Assembly: GCA_001931905.2 (NCBI GenBank)
Contig: MSJI02000062.1
Coordinates: 1 to 42,002, forward strand
Direction: 5' to 3'
From: Cladosporium sp. IMV 00045
Lineage: Eukaryota > Ascomycota > Dothideomycetes > Cladosporiales > Cladosporiaceae
DNA length: 42,002 bases
A program made the translations under genes and the position numbers. The notes under the pieces were generated by a model. The model was not told the origin of the DNA, ran no database searches, and worked only from the letters and a program-made list of their open reading frames with translations. Position 1 is the stretch's first letter. The number at the start of each line of letters is the position of its first letter. Of the stretch, positions 40,552 to 42,002 are shown piece after piece.

Positions 40552-42002
40552 TCAATCAACCAGCGCGCCCAAAATGAGACTCTGCACAACAAACTCATCC
40601 CCCACAACCTTAACCCTCCCCTGCATGCCCTGCACGCACAGCCGCGCGCCACTCTCATCCCTCTTGCGCTTCTTGCCCGCGCCCATAGCGCCTCTAGCAC
40701 CGAAGAGGACTTTGGCCGCTTCGCTCACGTCGTCGTCGACGTACACCCACGCCCACTTATCCCTGTCTTCGCTCGCGGAAGAAGAAGCGAGGAGTCTCTT
40801 CGCCTCGGCCAGATCAGCGACGCGACGAACGCTGCCGGCGCCGAGAGCGAGGGTCAGGAAGGCGTAGGCTTTGCGCCGCTCCCATGTTCCCTTGCCTTTC
40901 TTGGGCGCGACGAGGAGGACGCCCGCGCCGGCTAGGAGGCGTTCGCGCGAGGCGACGGTGGAGGGGAGTTTGGCGGAGGTGGGGTCGTAGTGTTGGAGGG
41001 TGCGGGAGCGGACGGCGCCTCCTAGGTAGGAGGATTCGCCGGCAGGGAGGAGGTAGCGGGTCCAAGGGCGGGGGGATGTTGGGAGAGAAGGGTTGCGGGT
41101 GGGATCTAGGCTGTCGAGGATCCAGCGACCGGAGAGGGTAGGTAGGTCTAGGGCGAGAGCTTGCATGTATTTGGCTCGGCGGCTGTGTTTGTCGGCGATC
41201 AGGGCGATGAAACCGAGACTTTCGTGCTCGGGTTTGAGCTGGAGGATGCCTGATTCGATGTTGTTCTGGGTCGAAGCTCCTTTCTTCGCGGGTCGCTTGC
41301 TTGGGGTGGTTGGTTCGTCAAGCTGGGGTGTGACGAAAAGCTCGTCGAAGCCTTGCTCCAAGACTATGCCACCGTTGCGTCGAATGAGGCGGGCCACGTC
41401 GAATTTTTCGTTTTCGTTCGAGGCGTAGGAAATAGCGAAGGCCATGCCGTTGAAGATTCCGGCATTCGTTGGCTCGACAGATGTTGCCGCTGATTCTTCC
41501 CTCAGTTTCGAGGGCTCCCTGGCTACAGACTTGGTAGTCGAGGCTAGAATGCGGCGTGATCGAGGTGTATCCGAGTCATTGGATTTCAGCTCGGTTGAAG
41601 GTGTTGCAGCAACGTCGACAGCAACATCACCACCCGGTGGATGAAAACTGCGATCATTGAAATGAGAAATCATATTGTGAGTGAGCTTCACATTGGTGAC
41701 CATGATCTCTTGCAGGTCGCCTTCGCCCTGCAGGGCAGCACCTTGCGCGGGCGTACTGTTCCGCTGGGTGACTTTCGCTTGCACGAACATGGTAACATGG
41801 TCGTGGATATCCACGCCATTGGCGCGATCCTCGTCGCTCTGTGGGGTTCTTCCAAAGGCTTTGACAATCCATGTCTTGCTGCGGAACCCTTCGTAATCGA
41901 CCTTGACAGCATCGCCAATCTTGAATTCCAGAGAACGCACGTGGTGATCGTCAAGCGTAGTGACAGTGGTGTCATCGAATCGAATGCGATGGCTTTTCCC
42001 AT
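40552..42002 (-). CDS. DNA damage checkpoint mediator, Rad9/Crb2/53BP1 type (C-terminal part)
   Basis: The C-terminal 483 residues of a nuclear checkpoint protein; the frame is open to the window edge, so the N-terminus is missing here. Near the edge LEFKIGDAVKVDYEGFRSKT followed by WIVKAFGR looks like a Tudor domain that reads methylated histone. Next come about 100 disordered residues. The first BRCT runs from IFNGMAFAISYASNENEKFD through GGIVLEQGFDELFV to LPTLSGRWILDSLD, with a Lys-rich insert. The second begins RERLLAGAGVLLVAPKKG and ends AWVYVDDDVSEAAKVLFG, VVQSLILGALVD. Tudor followed by tandem BRCT is the Crb2/Rad9 order. These proteins link damage-sensor kinases to Rad53/Chk1-type kinases. 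Rtt109, the other chromatin-damage factor, is 1.8 kb away. Confidence 0.82.
   Translation of the reverse strand, partial: GKSHRIRFDDTTVTTLDDHHVRSLEFKIGDAVKVDYEGFRSKTWIVKAFGRTPQSDEDRANGVDIHDHVTMFVQAKVTQRNSTPAQGAALQGEGDLQEIMVTNVKLTHNMISHFNDRSFHPPGGDVAVDVAATPSTELKSNDSDTPRSRRILASTTKSVAREPSKLREESAATSVEPTNAGIFNGMAFAISYASNENEKFDVARLIRRNGGIVLEQGFDELFVTPQLDEPTTPSKRPAKKGASTQNNIESGILQLKPEHESLGFIALIADKHSRRAKYMQALALDLPTLSGRWILDSLDPTRNPSLPTSPRPWTRYLLPAGESSYLGGAVRSRTLQHYDPTSAKLPSTVASRERLLAGAGVLLVAPKKGKGTWERRKAYAFLTLALGAGSVRRVADLAEAKRLLASSSASEDRDKWAWVYVDDDVSEAAKVLFGARGAMGAGKKRKRDESGARLCVQGMQGRVKVVGDEFVVQSLILGALVD

Overview
This window is a gene-dense stretch of a filamentous ascomycete genome. Evidence: short GT-AG introns of about 50-90 nt with CTAAC/CTGAC-like branch sites, a HET-domain gene, a fungal Zn2Cys6 regulator with an Ert1/AcuK-type finger, a Cdc12-type septin, Rtt109, and a 3' splice-type tRNA intron. 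The flavour of the proteins suggests Pezizomycotina, perhaps Dothideomycetes; that placement is inference.

Layout, left to right. 0.3-2.6 kb (+): Ert1/AcuK-type gluconeogenesis regulator. 3.7-4.7 kb (+): riboflavin kinase with one long intron. 4.9-5.3 kb (-): small Ser-rich protein. 6.2-7.7 kb (+): FAD-dependent amine oxidase of the amadoriase/sarcosine oxidase type. 8.07-8.15 kb (+): tRNA-Lys(UUU) with an intron. 8.5-9.7 kb (-): beta-trefoil-like/coiled-coil protein with decapeptide repeats. 10.9-11.3 kb (+): conserved 89-residue protein. 11.8-12.5 kb (+): conserved protein of unknown function. 12.6-13.8 kb (-): ketopantoate reductase-like enzyme. 14.5-15.8 kb (+): RG-rich low-complexity protein. 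16.4-17.2 kb (+): short-chain dehydrogenase. 17.5-19.0 kb (+): possible SWIRM-like protein. 19.5-19.65 kb (-): possible microprotein. 20.0-21.7 kb (-): HET-domain protein. 22.6-23.4 kb (+): Cys- and Ser-rich GPI-type surface protein. 24.2-26.1 kb (-): F-box/LRR protein. 28.3-29.1 kb (-): orphan basic protein, with an array of small hairpins beyond its 3' end. 29.6-30.6 kb (-): WDR83/MORG1-type WD40 protein. 31.9-33.4 kb (-): Cdc12/AspC-type septin. 34.0-36.7 kb (+): Pwp2/Utp1. 37.1-38.8 kb (-): Rtt109. 39.1-40.0 kb (+): mitochondrial ribosomal protein mL57. 40.6 kb to the end (-): Tudor/BRCT checkpoint mediator of the Rad9/Crb2 type, whose N-terminus lies beyond the window.

The right half (30-42 kb) is core housekeeping: cytokinesis, ribosome biogenesis, chromatin and replication-damage signalling, mitochondrial translation. 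Rtt109 and a Rad9/Crb2-type protein, both genome-stability factors, sit within 2 kb of each other around the mL57 gene. The middle (19-29 kb) is more accessory: HET, GPI surface protein, orphan protein, and long low-complexity spacers. No transposon, CRISPR array or prokaryotic defence system was found. The most unexplained structure is the 27.62-28.02 kb array: five diverged copies of a short stem-loop with every stem kept, separated by purine-rich linkers, then an 8-bp repeat and an A28 run.
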